Positions 42,539 to 51,891 of a stretch of 64,000 nt of DNA are shown here, piece after piece (positions within the stretch are counted from its first letter, which is position 1; every line of letters starts with the position of its first letter). The translations under genes were made by a program, and so were the position numbers. Under the pieces are notes generated by a model. The model had not been told where the DNA came from, did not search any database, and saw only the letters and a list, made by a program, of their open reading frames with translations. This stretch comes from Bacillus timonensis (lineage in GTDB: Bacteria; Bacillota; Bacilli; Bacillales; Bacillaceae_L): NCBI RefSeq assembly GCF_004799755.1, contig NZ_SLUB01000010.1, positions 1 through 64,000 on the forward strand, given 5' to 3'.

Positions 42539-43861
42539 TTATAGTGCAGTTGTTTTCTGGTCTAACTCAACCTCATACATATTGACTTCTTCCTCGGCTG
42601 CGCCTCCAGGTAAGGCCCAATTTAACAGAACCCCTAAAATAGCTGACAGAGCCATCCCATGAATTTCAAAGTTTGCTGTAAACTTCATGATCGCTCCACC
42701 AATCCCAACCACTAAAATAACAGATGAAATAATCAGGTTTCGCTTATCGTCTAAATCTACTTTACTATCAACGAGCATCCTTAATCCCGAAGCAGCGATA
42801 ATTCCGAATAATAAAAGCGAAATTCCACCCATTACGGCTGTTGGTATCGAACTAATGAGTGCTGTGATTTTTCCGATAAACCCAAACAGAATGGCAAACA
42901 CAGCAGCCCCGCCGATAACAAAAACGCTAAAAACTCTTGTGATGGCTAATACTCCAATATTTTCGCCGTACGTCGTATTCGGTGGACCACCCATTAAAGC
43001 AGCAAGCATCGTAGCAAGACCATCGCCCATAATCGAGCGATGTAAACCAGGTCTCTGGATCAAATCCTTACTTACAACCTTACTTAATACCATTTGATGG
43101 CCAATATGTTCAGATAATGTAACGATCGAAACGGGTACCATTAACGCTATAATACTTAATGTCACTGTGGGGGAATAATGAACAAATGGAAATAGGAAAT
43201 CTGGCATTTCAAAAATTTTCGCTGACTTTACACCGGATAGATCAACCAATCCAACAATCGCAGCAAAAACATATCCACCTACAATCCCAATCAAAACGGG
43301 AATTAAATTTAAAAACCCTTTTAGGAAGATGGAACTTAAAATGACAATCAGCAAGGTCACCAATGCAACGGAAAAGTGAAGAAGACTATATTCACCATTC
43401 GCGTTATTCATTGCCATCCCTACTGCAGTTGGTGCAAGGCTAAGGCCGATTACTATGATAACGGGTCCAACAACAACGGGAGGAAGTAATTTAACCAGCC
43501 ATTTATGCCCAGTTGCTTTAATAACCAAAGCAACAATCCCATATACGAGACCTGCTAAAAAACTTCCAATCATTGCGGCACCTGGACCATCTGCTGCCGT
43601 TGCAGCTATGATTGGCGCGATAAATGCAAATGACGACCCAACATAGGCAGGCACTTGCCCCTTTGTGATAACAAGAAAAGTCAATGTACCGATTCCACTT
43701 GAAATAAGGGCTACACCTGGGGATAACCCAACAAGATACGGAACTAAGATTGTTGCTCCGAACATGGCAAACAAATGCTGAATGCTTAATACTAAAAATT
43801 TCCCTGGAGGTGGTGTTTCATTTATCCCTAAAACAACCTTTTTTGAATCTGCACTGCTCAT
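42539..43861 (-). CDS. NCS2 uracil/xanthine permease
   Basis: A 440-residue proton symporter of the nucleobase/ascorbate (NCS2) family with about 14 membrane segments. The PAYVGSSFAFIAP segment (about 71-83) and GGPPNTTYGENIGVLAITR (about 290-308) hold the conserved QH/NAT-type binding residues, with the uracil-type motif TTYGENIG. Given the locus, uracil is the probable substrate, imported for catabolism and not for salvage. It follows the NCS1 gene by about 76 bp. Confidence 0.9.
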   Translation of the reverse strand: MSSADSKKVVLGINETPPPGKFLVLSIQHLFAMFGATILVPYLVGLSPGVALISSGIGTLTFLVITKGQVPAYVGSSFAFIAPIIAATAADGPGAAMIGSFLAGLVYGIVALVIKATGHKWLVKLLPPVVVGPVIIVIGLSLAPTAVGMAMNNANGEYSLLHFSVALVTLLIVILSSIFLKGFLNLIPVLIGIVGGYVFAAIVGLVDLSGVKSAKIFEMPDFLFPFVHYSPTVTLSIIALMVPVSIVTLSEHIGHQMVLSKVVSKDLIQRPGLHRSIMGDGLATMLAALMGGPPNTTYGENIGVLAITRVFSVFVIGGAAVFAILFGFIGKITALISSIPTAVMGGISLLLFGIIAASGLRMLVDSKVDLDDKRNLIISSVILVVGIGGAIMKFTANFEIHGMALSAILGVLLNWALPGGAAEEEVNMYEVELDQKTTAL

Positions 43862-43937
43862 TCCGATTCCCCCTTTACTATTGTTTTGTCTATAGGGACT
43901 TAACCAGATCCTGTGTATACGTCCCTTTCAAGAAAAA

Positions 43938-45413
43938 CTAAATCTTTGAATCTACTGTCGTTTCCGATACAATCACAACTTCTTCATTATCTGAGATTTC
44001 CCAGTCACGTCCAACAGTAATGCCTAAATATTTTTCATCATTTGGATCAACTATTTCTGCCTGGGTAAACTTTTTGAAATACCAATATTTTGCTAGTACA
44101 TAATAAATAACTGCTCCCACACCAAATCCGACAAAGAACGAATATGCGGAGAAGAAATAAGCTGCAGTCCCTCCAATAATCCAAGCCATCATACCTGCCC
44201 AATTGACTCCATTTGAATATCTGTACTGTCCCTCACTCTCATAAAGCTCCGGAACATTAACTCTTCTCTTTCTAAGAACGTAATAGTCGGTAAATAAAAT
44301 TCCTACAATAGCTGATAGAATTCCTCCAATTATAAGAAGAGCTGGAATGATGACTCCAAATAAATTCCAAGGCTGGACGATGATTCCTACAATACCTGCG
44401 GTGATAACCCCTGCCCAAAACGGGAATTTGGGTCCTCCTACATTGGAAAAGATCGTTGCTGCAGGTATGACGTTGGCAGATGTGTTGGTTGACCATTGTG
44501 CGAGTACAATCATTAATAAAAGGATAACGAGTACGAATCCTCCTGCTGCTTCCTGTAATGCAACAACAGGGTCATAATTTAAAACAGCCACATATGCAAC
44601 TGCACCAATGATAATCATAAATAAGTTAACAAGTGGCATAACAATTACATTGCCCGCAATTTGAGCCTTGTTTCGTCTAAACCAATTTCTCTCATACCTT
44701 GGAGCTTTAAAAAATCTGGATAACGATGGCATATCTGCAGCAAGTGTTGCCCAAAAGCCCATGTTTGCCATAACCACAATCATAAATGCAGTGATAGCTG
44801 CACCTCCGGTAACTGGACTTTCCACCCACGTCCAAATGTCTCTGCCTTGATCAGCCGCCTTCCCAGAAAGAGAAATAAACATCCAAATCGAGATAAGGAT
44901 AATGATTGGAGCAGCTAAATCTGCAAATCTCTCAATTGCCTTAATTCCAAGGGCTGTGTTTACTAACTGAAAGGTGGCAAACAATAAAAAGCAAATAAAC
45001 CAGTTATCAAATCCAACGAGAGTTTTTAAAATAGCATTCATGGCGGTTGCACCAAAATAGGTATTAATTCCAAACCAACAAGAAGCAGTTACTCCCCGTA
45101 CGATCGAGGGAATATGAGTACCGATTGTACCGAATGGAGCTCTCATATAAACGGGGAAAGAAAGTCCATGCTCTACTCCGATATCACCGATAAACGTCAT
45201 GAAAATACCTATTAACACAGATCCTATAATCGTTGCAACAATCACCCAACCAAGAGGTAGATGCTTAATCCCGTCTCCTCCGATTGCAAAAGCAGCTAGT
45301 AAAATAGCCATGCCTACCCAAATCACAGAGAAACCGAATGCACTTATTCTCCTAGCCCCATGTCCGATTGGAAACAAATCTGGAGACTTCAGATAACTAC
45401 TGCTTTTTTTCAT
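43938..45413 (-). CDS. NCS1-family nucleobase/hydantoin permease
   Basis: A 491-residue NCS1 transporter with twelve predicted membrane segments, sharing GVTASCWFGINTYFGATA (about 109-126) and TNTSANVIPA (about 308-317) with allantoin, cytosine and hydantoin permeases such as Mhp1. Between the dihydropyrimidinase gene and the NCS2 permease gene it may import dihydropyrimidines, cytosine or hydantoins. The long C-terminal cytoplasmic tail is charged. A hairpin (45,493-45,518) lies in the 114-bp gap upstream. Confidence 0.9.
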   Translation of the reverse strand: MKKSSSYLKSPDLFPIGHGARRISAFGFSVIWVGMAILLAAFAIGGDGIKHLPLGWVIVATIIGSVLIGIFMTFIGDIGVEHGLSFPVYMRAPFGTIGTHIPSIVRGVTASCWFGINTYFGATAMNAILKTLVGFDNWFICFLLFATFQLVNTALGIKAIERFADLAAPIIILISIWMFISLSGKAADQGRDIWTWVESPVTGGAAITAFMIVVMANMGFWATLAADMPSLSRFFKAPRYERNWFRRNKAQIAGNVIVMPLVNLFMIIIGAVAYVAVLNYDPVVALQEAAGGFVLVILLLMIVLAQWSTNTSANVIPAATIFSNVGGPKFPFWAGVITAGIVGIIVQPWNLFGVIIPALLIIGGILSAIVGILFTDYYVLRKRRVNVPELYESEGQYRYSNGVNWAGMMAWIIGGTAAYFFSAYSFFVGFGVGAVIYYVLAKYWYFKKFTQAEIVDPNDEKYLGITVGRDWEISDNEEVVIVSETTVDSKI

Positions 45414-45492
45414 TACAACACCCTTTCTGTTTATTATTTAAATATTCTGAATTATAATTACAAACACTCCCCTCTTCTCTTTTTCCTAAACG

Positions 45493-45518
45493 AAGGAAGG
45501 AGCATCCACTCCCTCCTT
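45493..45518 (-). other. Intercistronic hairpin between hydA and the NCS1 gene
   Basis: AAGGAGGGAG and CTCCTTCCTT (minus strand) pair with one G-T wobble around a 6-base loop. No T-run follows, so it is more likely an mRNA processing or stability site than a terminator. Confidence 0.45.
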
Positions 45519-45527
45519 TCACTTACA

Positions 45528-46949
45528 TTACACTGTAGCTGTTTGATCCTTTGTTATTTCATAATTTTCACCGTATTTTGCACGTTTAATGAATTGACCT
45601 GCACCAAGTTTTCCAACAAATTGTTTATCACGGACAACAAATTCCCCTCTAGATAGAACAGACACAGGTTCGCCGGTAAACTTCATGCCTTCAAAGGCAC
45701 TGTAATCAACTGCCATGTGGTGGGTTTCAGCTGAAATGGTTCGCTCAATTGTAGGATCAAAAATCACAATATCCGCGTCTGCTCCAACGGCAATTGTCCC
45801 CTTCTTTGGATACAGTCCAAATAATTTCGCAACTCTAGTAGATATTAAATCTACAAACTGATTTAATGTAATTCTTCCTTTTTTGACGCCTTCTGAGAAA
45901 AGAACCGTTAAGCGTTCTTCAATCATAGGTCCCCCATTAGGAATTTTCGAAAAGTCGCCTACCCCTAGTTCCTTTTGGCCTTTAAAATCAAACGAACATT
46001 GATCAGAACCAAATGTCTGAAGCTGACCTGTTCGAAGTGCATTCCATAATACATCTTGATTCCATTTTTCACGTAATGGTGGGGACCAGACGTATTTCGC
46101 TCCTTCGAAGTTTGGCTTTTCTAGGTACGATTGATCGAGAACTAAATATTGTGGACATGTTTCCCCCCATACATCAAAGCCTTTCTCTCTCGCTTCAGTA
46201 ATAGCTTTTACAGCGTCTGCACATGTAACATGAACGACGTAAAGCTGAGAATTCGCTAGTCCTGCGAAGGTTGCTGCTCTCTCAGTAGCCTCTCCTTCAA
46301 TTTCTTGTGGTCTTGTTAAAGCATGATAGATTGGTTCTGTCTTTCCTTCACTGAGAGCCTTTTTTACAAGGTAGTCGATGACATCACCATTTTCAGCGTG
46401 AACCATGACAAGTGCACCTAATTCTTTAGCCGCAAGTAGTGTTTTAAATAAGGTTTCATCATCTGCCTGAAGGACATTTTTATAGGCCATAAATACTTTG
46501 AAGGACGTGATCCCTTCATTTTCAATCACGGATGGAAGTTCATTTAATACCGCATCATTTACTTCTCCAATTGACAGATGAAAGCCATAGTCAATCACTG
46601 CTTTGTCCTTTGACTTCCCGTGCCATGTATCAATCGCGTCTTTTAACGGCTCACCTTTATTGGATAAGCAAAAATCAATAACTGTCGTAGTTCCGCCAAA
46701 AGCAGCGGCAATTGTTCCCGTTTCAAAATCATCCTTTGTAACTGTCCCTCCGAAAGGCATTTCTAGATGGGTATGAGGATCGATTCCACCTGGAAATACA
46801 TAGCATCCATTAGCATCAATTACTTCCGCACCTTCTGTCGAAAGATTCATCCCGATTTGGCTGATCACACCATTTTCCACTAGTATTTCTGCCTGATACG
46901 TATCTGTTGCTGTTACGATGGTTCCATTTTTAATAACCTTCTTCATCAT
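45528..46949 (-). CDS. hydA: Dihydropyrimidinase (D-hydantoinase)
   Basis: Opens 5,6-dihydrouracil or dihydrothymine to the N-carbamoyl-beta-amino acid. The 473-residue amidohydrolase has the metal-binding HTHLEMPF (about 59-66), the carbamylated lysine in SFKVFMAYKN (about 149-158), the HAENGDVIDYL histidine (about 182) and GSDQCSF (about 313-319), the metal aspartate region. Starts 17 bp after preA ends. The family also hydrolyses hydantoins, but the neighbours fix the role as PydB. Confidence 0.93.
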   Translation of the reverse strand: MMKKVIKNGTIVTATDTYQAEILVENGVISQIGMNLSTEGAEVIDANGCYVFPGGIDPHTHLEMPFGGTVTKDDFETGTIAAAFGGTTTVIDFCLSNKGEPLKDAIDTWHGKSKDKAVIDYGFHLSIGEVNDAVLNELPSVIENEGITSFKVFMAYKNVLQADDETLFKTLLAAKELGALVMVHAENGDVIDYLVKKALSEGKTEPIYHALTRPQEIEGEATERAATFAGLANSQLYVVHVTCADAVKAITEAREKGFDVWGETCPQYLVLDQSYLEKPNFEGAKYVWSPPLREKWNQDVLWNALRTGQLQTFGSDQCSFDFKGQKELGVGDFSKIPNGGPMIEERLTVLFSEGVKKGRITLNQFVDLISTRVAKLFGLYPKKGTIAVGADADIVIFDPTIERTISAETHHMAVDYSAFEGMKFTGEPVSVLSRGEFVVRDKQFVGKLGAGQFIKRAKYGENYEITKDQTATV

Positions 46950-46965
46950 AACCCTCCCCTAGAAA

Positions 46966-48249
46966 TTACTTAACTGAGTCTACTTTACAACTAACCGCAC
47001 CAAGAGCTGCCTGGCGCTCATTCCATGTCATTGGAGGTAAGCCACTTGGGACTTCAACCATTTCAATCGCACCATCCACCGGGCATACGATTGAACATAG
47101 GTTACAACCAACACAGTCCTCTTCTCTTACTTTAAGGATGTTGTATCCATTTCCATCCTTAAGCATATCGATACATTGATGCGAAGTGTCTTCACATGCA
47201 ATATGACACTTATTACAATTTATACATATATCGTTATTGATACGGGCAACTATTTTATAGTTGAGATCAAGGTCACCCCAGTCTGAATACTTTGGAACTG
47301 TTTTCCCAACGATATCCATGACAGAAACAATCCCTTTTTGTTCGAGATAGTTATCCAACCCTTCAATCATGTCTTCCACAATTCTAAAACCATGATGCAT
47401 AGCAGCCGTACACACCTGAACTCCTGAGGCACCCATGAGCATATATTCAACCGCATCCTGCCAGGTTGAAATTCCACCAATACCGGAAATCGGGATGTTG
47501 ATATGTGGACTTCTAGCACATTCAGCGACCATATTAAGCGCAATTGGCTTTACAGCAGGCCCACAATACCCGCCATGGGCTCCTTTTCCTCCAACATGTG
47601 GAATCGTGTTCCACGTATCCAAATCAACGCCTGCTAGACTATTAATCGTGTTGATCATGCTAATCGCATCTGCGCCACCTCGAGTAGCAGCCTCTGCAGT
47701 AGCCGTGATATCCGTAATATTTGGCGTTAGCTTAACAATGACCGGTGTCTGTGCTACTTCTTTAACCCAATAGGTTTGTTGTTCTACAAGTGAAGGCACC
47801 TGCCCAGATGCTGAGCCCATTCCTCTTTCAGCCATGCCATGTGGACAGCCAAAGTTGAGCTCTAATCCATCTACGCCCACTTCTTCGACTCTTTTTACGA
47901 TTTCATGCCATTTTTCTTGTTTCGGTTCAACCATTAATGAAGCTATGATCGTATGATTCGGAAAGAGCTTCTTTGTTTCTTTGATTTCTTTTAAGTTCAC
48001 TTCTAGTGGACGATCCGAGATCAGTTCAATATTGTTAAAGCCCGCTACTCGCTGTCCATTAAAGCTTACTGCTCCAAATCGTGACGTAACATTTAAAATC
48101 GGGTCACCTAATGTCTTCCACACTGCTCCGCCCCATCCAGCATCAAATGCACGTTGGACTTGATAACCGGAATTTGTTGGAGGTGCAGATGCTAACCAAA
48201 ACGGATTGGGGGATTCGATCCCTGCTAGATTAATTCGTAAATCTGCCAT
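46966..48249 (-). CDS. preA: Dihydropyrimidine dehydrogenase, catalytic subunit PreA
   Basis: NAD-dependent reduction of uracil and thymine. The 427-residue protein has the DHOD-like FMN barrel (1-310; NFGCPHGMAERGMGSASGQ with the catalytic C at about 130, and VKLTPNITD) followed by a two-cluster ferredoxin domain (CINCNKCHIACE and CVGCNLCSIVCP, about 343-390). It follows preT by 27 bp and forms the PreTA complex. Confidence 0.95.
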   Translation of the reverse strand: MADLRINLAGIESPNPFWLASAPPTNSGYQVQRAFDAGWGGAVWKTLGDPILNVTSRFGAVSFNGQRVAGFNNIELISDRPLEVNLKEIKETKKLFPNHTIIASLMVEPKQEKWHEIVKRVEEVGVDGLELNFGCPHGMAERGMGSASGQVPSLVEQQTYWVKEVAQTPVIVKLTPNITDITATAEAATRGGADAISMINTINSLAGVDLDTWNTIPHVGGKGAHGGYCGPAVKPIALNMVAECARSPHINIPISGIGGISTWQDAVEYMLMGASGVQVCTAAMHHGFRIVEDMIEGLDNYLEQKGIVSVMDIVGKTVPKYSDWGDLDLNYKIVARINNDICINCNKCHIACEDTSHQCIDMLKDGNGYNILKVREEDCVGCNLCSIVCPVDGAIEMVEVPSGLPPMTWNERQAALGAVSCKVDSVK

Positions 48250-48276
48250 CGATAAACCTCCTTTTGCCTATATTTA

Positions 48277-49647
48277 TTACGCGATTTCTGATACTGCACC
48301 AACCATTGCCTTATGAATGGCATATGCTGCATCCTTGCCTTGTTGTGCAGCAGAAACAACCATTGCTTCTCCTTGGCCTTTTCCAAAAATCACATCCCCA
48401 CATGCAAATACTTTTTTATTAGATGTTTGAAGAGTTTCTTGATTGACTTTCACAACTCCCCCATCATGCTCAAGTCCAAATTGTTCGATTAGTTCTGTAT
48501 ATCTTGTTTGCCCAATTGCCTTAATCACCACATCTACCTCTAAAATGAACTCAGACCCCTCAACTGGTATAGGACGTCTTCTGCCATCTTCTCCAGGCGC
48601 ACCTAGCTCCATTTTGATGCATTCAATTGCTTTAACGCGTCCTTGTTCATCCCCAATGATTTTCTTAGGTGCTGTTAACCATCTAAATTCAACACCATCT
48701 TGTTTGGCAAATTCATATTCAAAATCATAGGCAGTCATTTCTTCAATCGTTCTTCGATAGAGGATTTTTACGTTTTCTGCCCCTAACCTGACTGAGCATG
48801 TCGCACCATCTATTGCTGTATTCCCAGCACCGACTACGACAACCCTGCTACCTAGAAATCGATCTGTAATTGGCTTTGTTTTTGTTTCTTTTACAAACTC
48901 AATCGCATCATAGACCCCTTCTAATTCTTCACCATCGATGCCGAGGGAAGGGACCTTTGACATTCCAATTGCTAGAATGACAGCATCGAAGTTTTCAAGG
49001 ATTTCCTCTACAGAAATATCCTCACCAACTCTCGTATTTGTGCGTATTTTCACATCTAAGCTTTCAACTTGCTTAACTTCCCAGTATGAAATTTCCTGTG
49101 GTAGTCTAAAAGAAACGATGCCATAGGTGTTCAAACCGCCAGCCTTCTCTTCTGCTTCGAAAATGGTAACATCATAGCCTAGTAATCCAAGTTCTCTAGC
49201 AGCTGAAAGCCCTGCAGGACCACCTCCGACAATGGCAACTGATTTCCCATTTTTCTTACCCGGTTCAAATAGTACCTGTTCATTTCGGATAGCCCAATCC
49301 GTTGCATATCTTTGTAAATCACCAATCATGATTGGTTTGGTGGAGTGGTTTAAGACGCAAGCCCCCTCACAAAGCTCCTCCGTAGGGCAAACACGGGCAC
49401 AACTTGCTCCTATAGGGTTAGATGTCATAATTGTTTTTGCTGATCCTTTTAGGTTTCCAGAAGCGATTTTTTTAATAAAAGTAGGAATGTCAATTCCAGT
49501 AGGGCAAGCTGTTATACAGGGGGCATCATAGCAATAAAGGCAGCGATTGGATTCTTCAATAGCTTCACGGTTCGTTAGGCCAGGGGTCACTTCATTGAAA
49601 TTCAATTTTAAATCCTGATACGAAATTCTTCCGTTTGAATGGCTCAT
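48277..49647 (-). CDS. preT: Dihydropyrimidine dehydrogenase, NADH-oxidising subunit PreT
   Basis: A 456-residue flavoprotein similar to the glutamate synthase small subunit. N-terminal iron-sulfur region CLYCYDAPCITACPTGID (about 36-53) and GASCARVCPTEELC (about 80-93); FAD motif VGGGPAGLSAARELG (about 129-143); NAD motif VVGAGNTAIDGA (about 270-281). It passes electrons from NADH to PreA. First gene of the operon; AGGAGG precedes ATG 49647 and its leader holds a 12-bp inverted repeat and a cre. Confidence 0.95.
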   Translation of the reverse strand: MSHSNGRISYQDLKLNFNEVTPGLTNREAIEESNRCLYCYDAPCITACPTGIDIPTFIKKIASGNLKGSAKTIMTSNPIGASCARVCPTEELCEGACVLNHSTKPIMIGDLQRYATDWAIRNEQVLFEPGKKNGKSVAIVGGGPAGLSAARELGLLGYDVTIFEAEEKAGGLNTYGIVSFRLPQEISYWEVKQVESLDVKIRTNTRVGEDISVEEILENFDAVILAIGMSKVPSLGIDGEELEGVYDAIEFVKETKTKPITDRFLGSRVVVVGAGNTAIDGATCSVRLGAENVKILYRRTIEEMTAYDFEYEFAKQDGVEFRWLTAPKKIIGDEQGRVKAIECIKMELGAPGEDGRRRPIPVEGSEFILEVDVVIKAIGQTRYTELIEQFGLEHDGGVVKVNQETLQTSNKKVFACGDVIFGKGQGEAMVVSAAQQGKDAAYAIHKAMVGAVSEIA

Positions 49648-49670
49648 AGATTTACCTCCTTCTTATAGTA

Positions 49671-49707
49671 AAAATTGCAAATGACAGAGGCACTTATTTG
49701 CAATTTT
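49671..49707. promoter_or_regulatory. 12-bp perfect inverted repeat before preT
   Basis: AAAATTGCAAAT (49671-49682) and ATTTGCAATTTT (49696-49707) are perfect inverted copies around 13 bases. A TATAAA that could serve as the -10 on the minus strand overlaps the upstream arm. It may be the operator of the PucR-type regulator or a leader hairpin. Confidence 0.65.
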
Positions 49708-49722
49708 ATAAACCCTTTAAAT

Positions 49723-49736
49723 AGAAAGCGTTTTCA
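49723..49736. promoter_or_regulatory. cre site upstream of preT
   Basis: AGAAAGCGTTTTCA matches the cre consensus TGWAANCGNTNWCA at 13 of 14 positions. It lies about 80 bp upstream of preT, overlapping the expected -35 region. Confidence 0.75.
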
Positions 49737-49873
49737 AAACATACCACTATTTACTTCAGAAATATAAACTATTGTCCTAAAAAAATGAACTTTGTGTCTA
49801 TTTTACTTTCTTCCAGGTATGAATGCATTATACAGAATGTTAAAAGATATAAGCTGTTTTCCACTCATAATGT

Positions 49874-49931
49874 AAAAAAGAGCAATAGATTTGAATCACA
49901 ACTAAGTGACTTTCAAACCTACGCTCTTTTT
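49874..49931 (-). terminator. Long-stem terminator
   Basis: AAAAGAGC...GCTCTTTT ends enclose a long imperfect stem (TTTGAAAGTCAC against GTGATTCAAA) with T-runs on both sides, downstream of the 119-aa gene. Confidence 0.75.
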
Positions 49932-49962
49932 AACATTTCCGTTTTCCACTCATTTCGTGGAA

Positions 49963-50322
49963 CTATTTTGCATTTGCTTCCCTATAGATCCATTCATTTA
50001 CTGTCAAACTATACTTATCAAAAAATTCACTCTTAAAAGATTCCCACTCACCTAGGGATTCATAATATTTAGCCATCGTATTTTTCTTCCCAACCTTTTT
50101 GCCTCTAACCGTAAAGTCCTTTGATGGATAGTGGTGAACATCTCCATTTTTTTTCAGTTTTAAAGGTATAATCACGGAAAAATCAAAACCCATTTTTTTA
50201 TCACGTACAACCATCTTCTTGGTGACATTGTTTTCCTGCCTATCGATAACCTGTGTCAAACAAAGAGCTCGCTCATTCTCAAACGCAAATTTGTTAGAAC
50301 CCTTACTTTTAATGTTAATCAT
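49963..50322 (-). CDS. Hypothetical basic soluble protein
   Basis: A 119-residue protein rich in Lys and charged residues, with no membrane segment (ERALCLTQVIDRQENNVTKK; later EWESFKSEFFDKYSL). GAGGAGGAC lies before ATG 50322 and a strong terminator follows. No family recognised. It is transcribed alone between preT and the DUF5667 gene. Confidence 0.6.
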   Translation of the reverse strand: MINIKSKGSNKFAFENERALCLTQVIDRQENNVTKKMVVRDKKMGFDFSVIIPLKLKKNGDVHHYPSKDFTVRGKKVGKKNTMAKYYESLGEWESFKSEFFDKYSLTVNEWIYREANAK

Positions 50323-50410
50323 TTTATCCGTCCTCCTCAGGTAGGTACTCCTCTAATCATAACACATTAAAAATTTTTAGCTAATTTATGTAAAAAAGTC
50401 GATCTCGCCA

Positions 50411-50449
50411 AAAAGGAAAAAAGGATGAAATCGATTTGATTTCATCCTT
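50411..50449 (-). terminator. Terminator of the DUF5667 gene
   Basis: AAGGATGAAATC (50438-50449 on the minus strand) pairs perfectly with GATTTCATCCTT (50421-50432), followed by TTTTCCTTTTT. Confidence 0.9.
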
Positions 50450-50475
50450 CTAAAAGATAGTCCGTTACTTAGATT

Positions 50476-51720
50476 TTAGTTTTTTCCATTACCGTTGCCA
50501 TTGTTTCCTTGGCCGTTATTGTTTCCATTGTTTCCTTGACTATTAGCCTTGTTCTTACCTGCATTGTGATTTTGGTGATTTTGCTTGTGTTCTTTAGCCT
50601 TTTGTTGTTTCTCAGCTTTTTTCTCTTGTGCTTGTTGTTGCTTTTCTTGCGCTTTTTGCTGAGCCTGTTCACGCTTTTCATTTACTTTTTCTTGTTTCTT
50701 TTCTACTACAGGAACAGGAGCAGCTACTACAGGTTGAACCTCTGTTTCAGTTGTTTCCGTTTCTTCTACTACTGGTTCTGTCGCAACTTCTTCAACTACG
50801 ACTTCTTGCTCTACGACCGGTTCTTCAGTTGGTTCTTCAACCGCTTTTTCTTCTTTGTGTTTAGCAGCAAATCTTTTTGCTTTTTTCTCTAGTTTCGCAA
50901 GTTTTTTATCTAATTTAGCAAATGATTTTTGAATATTTTTCATTAATGCTTGTTGAGCAGTTGGATTTTTAACCTTTGCTAAAGCAGCAGATAATGCATC
51001 AATGTTATTTGCAAGCTTTACTTCTACTTCTGTTTTCTCAGAATCCTCAACTACAGTTTCTTTTACATCATCTTCTGCCACAACTTCTTCAGTATCAGCT
51101 GTTTCATCTTCAACTGCCTCTTCTTCTGTAACCTCTGTTTCTTCAGTTGCAGGCTCTTCTGACTCTGTTAAATTTTCTGTTGCAGATTCCTGAGTTTCGA
51201 TTGCTTTTTGAAGAAGTTCTTCAGCTTCTTCTGTTTTACCCTCAGCAAATAGAGCATTTGCTTCAGCAATACGCTCAGCCGCAAAATCAGCTAATAGTTT
51301 TGCTTCCTTATAATCATCAACAGTGACTGCAAGACGTACTTTTTCAATCATAATTTTTACAAAATAAAAGAAATCGCCAGGTACTAAAGAAGGTGCTTCT
51401 TCAGCTTGAACTTCCTCTTCAGTTTCCTCTTCTTCTGCAACTTCTCCATCTTCTGTTGCCACTTCTTCAGTAGCGTCTTCCTCACTTACTTCTTCACCTT
51501 CAGTTACTTCCTCAGTTGCTTCTTCACTTAAGTTATCTTCGATTACTTCTTCCTCAGCTACGACATCTTCAGCCGTACCGTAATTAACCGGAATTTCTTC
51601 AACACCTGTTTCTTGTGTTCCGTCTTCGTTAGCAAATGCAGCAGGTGTTGCCAATGAAAGAATAAGTGCTGATGCTACTGTACCGCTAATGATAGACTTC
51701 TTGAATTTGTGCTTTGTCAT
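50476..51720 (-). CDS. Secreted DUF5667-like protein with acidic and basic low-complexity arms
   Basis: A 414-residue exported protein: signal peptide 1-30 (ending PAAFA), a very acidic Glu/Val/Thr-rich stretch (31-109), a DUF5667-like helical domain (about 110-175; VPGDFFYFVKIMIEKVRLAV), a second acidic stretch (176-235), a Lys/Ala-rich helix, an acidic third stretch, and a basic QKAQEK-type tail ending in Asn/Gly repeats. No LPXTG anchor or membrane segment. DUF5667 proteins are extracytoplasmic with unknown function. The repeats make assembly and length uncertain. Single gene with terminator. Confidence 0.75.
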   Translation of the reverse strand: MTKHKFKKSIISGTVASALILSLATPAAFANEDGTQETGVEEIPVNYGTAEDVVAEEEVIEDNLSEEATEEVTEGEEVSEEDATEEVATEDGEVAEEEETEEEVQAEEAPSLVPGDFFYFVKIMIEKVRLAVTVDDYKEAKLLADFAAERIAEANALFAEGKTEEAEELLQKAIETQESATENLTESEEPATEETEVTEEEAVEDETADTEEVVAEDDVKETVVEDSEKTEVEVKLANNIDALSAALAKVKNPTAQQALMKNIQKSFAKLDKKLAKLEKKAKRFAAKHKEEKAVEEPTEEPVVEQEVVVEEVATEPVVEETETTETEVQPVVAAPVPVVEKKQEKVNEKREQAQQKAQEKQQQAQEKKAEKQQKAKEHKQNHQNHNAGKNKANSQGNNGNNNGQGNNGNGNGKN

Positions 51721-51845
51721 CTATTAGTTCCCCCTAATTTTGAATTACGATAAAAAACATTCGACGAAAGCTGACAAGTATATGTCCGTCTTTTCCTAGA
51801 AAAATAATATATGATTCATTAGTCTAATGAAATGCTAAATAATTA

Positions 51846-51876
51846 CCAAAAAACCTAGTGCTAAGGGCACTAGGTT
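51846..51876 (-). terminator. mnmH terminator
   Basis: AACCTAGTGC and GCACTAGGTT (51852-51861 and 51867-51876) pair, followed by TTTTTTGG on the minus strand. Confidence 0.85.
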
Positions 51877-51891
51877 GTAGTCGTCTTAACG

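Noticed and set aside
43862-43937. PyrR attenuator before the NCS2 permease gene
   Set aside because: AGGGAC/GTCCCT can pair, but the PyrR binding consensus and a terminator/antiterminator pair are missing; the gene is catabolic by context.
49785-50036. Plus-strand 83-codon ORF
   Set aside because: It spans the long terminator stem and the end of the 119-aa gene, with no ribosome binding site.
50509-50892. Plus-strand 127-codon ORF rich in Leu, Phe and Ser
   Set aside because: It is the antisense of the Lys/Glu/Gln-rich tail of the DUF5667-like gene, an artefact of low complexity.
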